From Rhynchopus sp. YZ270_cl-10 (taxonomy: Eukaryota; Euglenozoa; Diplonemea; Diplonemida; Diplonemidae): a DNA stretch of 64,000 nt. Location of the stretch: NCBI GenBank assembly GCA_964035575.1, contig OZ037903.1, positions 1,203,001 through 1,267,000 of the forward strand. The letters run 5' to 3'. Of the stretch, positions 63,594 to 64,000 are shown in pieces (within the stretch, counting starts at the first letter, position 1; each line of letters opens with the position of its first letter). The translations under genes were made by a program, and so were the position numbers. The notes under the pieces were generated by a model. It saw only the letters and a list, made by a program, of their open reading frames with translations, did no database searches and had not been told where the DNA came from.

Positions 63594-63988
63594 CACGTCC
63601 TGGGCTGGACGTTAAATTGCATCCGGGGGCCCTTTTGTGGCACTCCTCCTGAAACTCTATGAAGGTCTGACCTGAGGGTAAAAGGTGCTGGGTATGCTAC
63701 CCTGGGTGCTGAAGGCAGGCACACAACATGTGTGGAGGGACCTGCAGAGCCCTAGCCAGTGAAGCCAAGGAGGCCCCCCTAGGAAACTAGGGAACGGATT
63801 GGAAGAGACCTCGCTGGTAGCCGGGAACCCTCCCTGGGCTAGTACAATGATGAAACTTCAATCTAAAGTCCACACCCATGTGGCGGCCGCTTTGGCATGC
63901 GTCTGTAAGGACAGCCTTGACTGATACTTTCTGTATTAGCACACGATTGCCTCCCTGAAGGCTACGTAGCTACCTGAGTACAAAAAAC
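63594..63988 (+). mobile_element. ~395-bp poly-A retroposon (SINE-like), second full copy
   Basis: Near-identical to the copy at 62580-62980 but in the opposite orientation; it ends GAGTACAAAAAA. It lies between the A tract of block B and the start of a further 13-bp array. The high identity of the two copies suggests recent activity or local duplication. Confidence 0.88.
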
Positions 63989-64000
63989 AGCATCCTTGCA
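63989..64000. repeat. Start of a fourth 13-bp array (cut by window end)
   Basis: CAGCATCCTTGCA continues the unit of arrays 1-3, so the minisatellite domain goes on beyond the window. Confidence 0.7.

Overview
The window looks like nuclear DNA of a free-living or parasitic protist, not a bacterium or virus. It has GC-rich, almost uninterrupted coding regions, one clear 49-nt GT-AG intron, and very T-rich intergenic DNA. The proteins are eukaryotic: a CEP164-like ciliary WW protein (so probably a flagellated cell), PARP-type ADP-ribosyltransferase domains with CCCH fingers, an ionotropic glutamate receptor-like channel, a giant RNF213-like double-AAA protein, a tetratricopeptide-type repeat protein and a long coiled coil. 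All nine supported genes lie on the + strand, and most are preceded by pyrimidine tracts ending in AG. Co-directional genes of this kind suggest Euglenozoa, perhaps a diplonemid. That assignment is inference only; no spliced leader, telomere repeat, rRNA or tRNA was recognised to test it.

Layout. 1-53 kb is a gene-bearing region. In order: the 3' part of a mucin-like surface protein (2-901), an RNF213-like AAA giant (2818-9906), a PDZ/cold-shock/CCCH/double-PARP fusion (13191-17186), a CEP164-like protein (18269-21035, one intron), a small one-pass membrane protein (25481-25987), a TPR-like repeat protein (26608-29661), about 15 kb without a credible gene (29662-44830), a coiled-coil protein (44831-47776), a small ankyrin protein (48178-48555) and a glutamate-receptor-like channel (49812-52514). 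The genes do not form one obvious pathway. CEP164 and perhaps the coiled coil point to basal body or cilium; the mucin and receptor point to the cell surface.

The intergenic DNA is rich in short non-autonomous mobile elements, several bounded by exact target-site duplications (TSDs): two Mutator-like foldback elements with 9-bp TSDs, a hAT-like MITE with an 8-bp TSD, two MITEs with 5-bp TSDs, a 67-bp element with a 12-bp TSD, and poly-A-tailed retroposons. It also carries many + strand small hairpins whose stems differ in sequence while the loop and a 3' tail of the form CA(T/A)CTT persist. This hairpin family is the best candidate for something undescribed.

From about 53.3 kb to the end the window is a minisatellite domain without genes: 13-bp, 10-bp, 9-bp and 7-bp tandem arrays, 20-30-bp units around GGTGCACAGGG, G-rich strand-asymmetric repeats, and a duplicated ~1-kb block, one copy of which is interrupted by a ~400-bp retroposon. 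Most of these arrays share the pentamer CACAG, and the 13-bp arrays sit at the centre of palindromes. The long open frames there arise only because the repeat units contain no stop codon.
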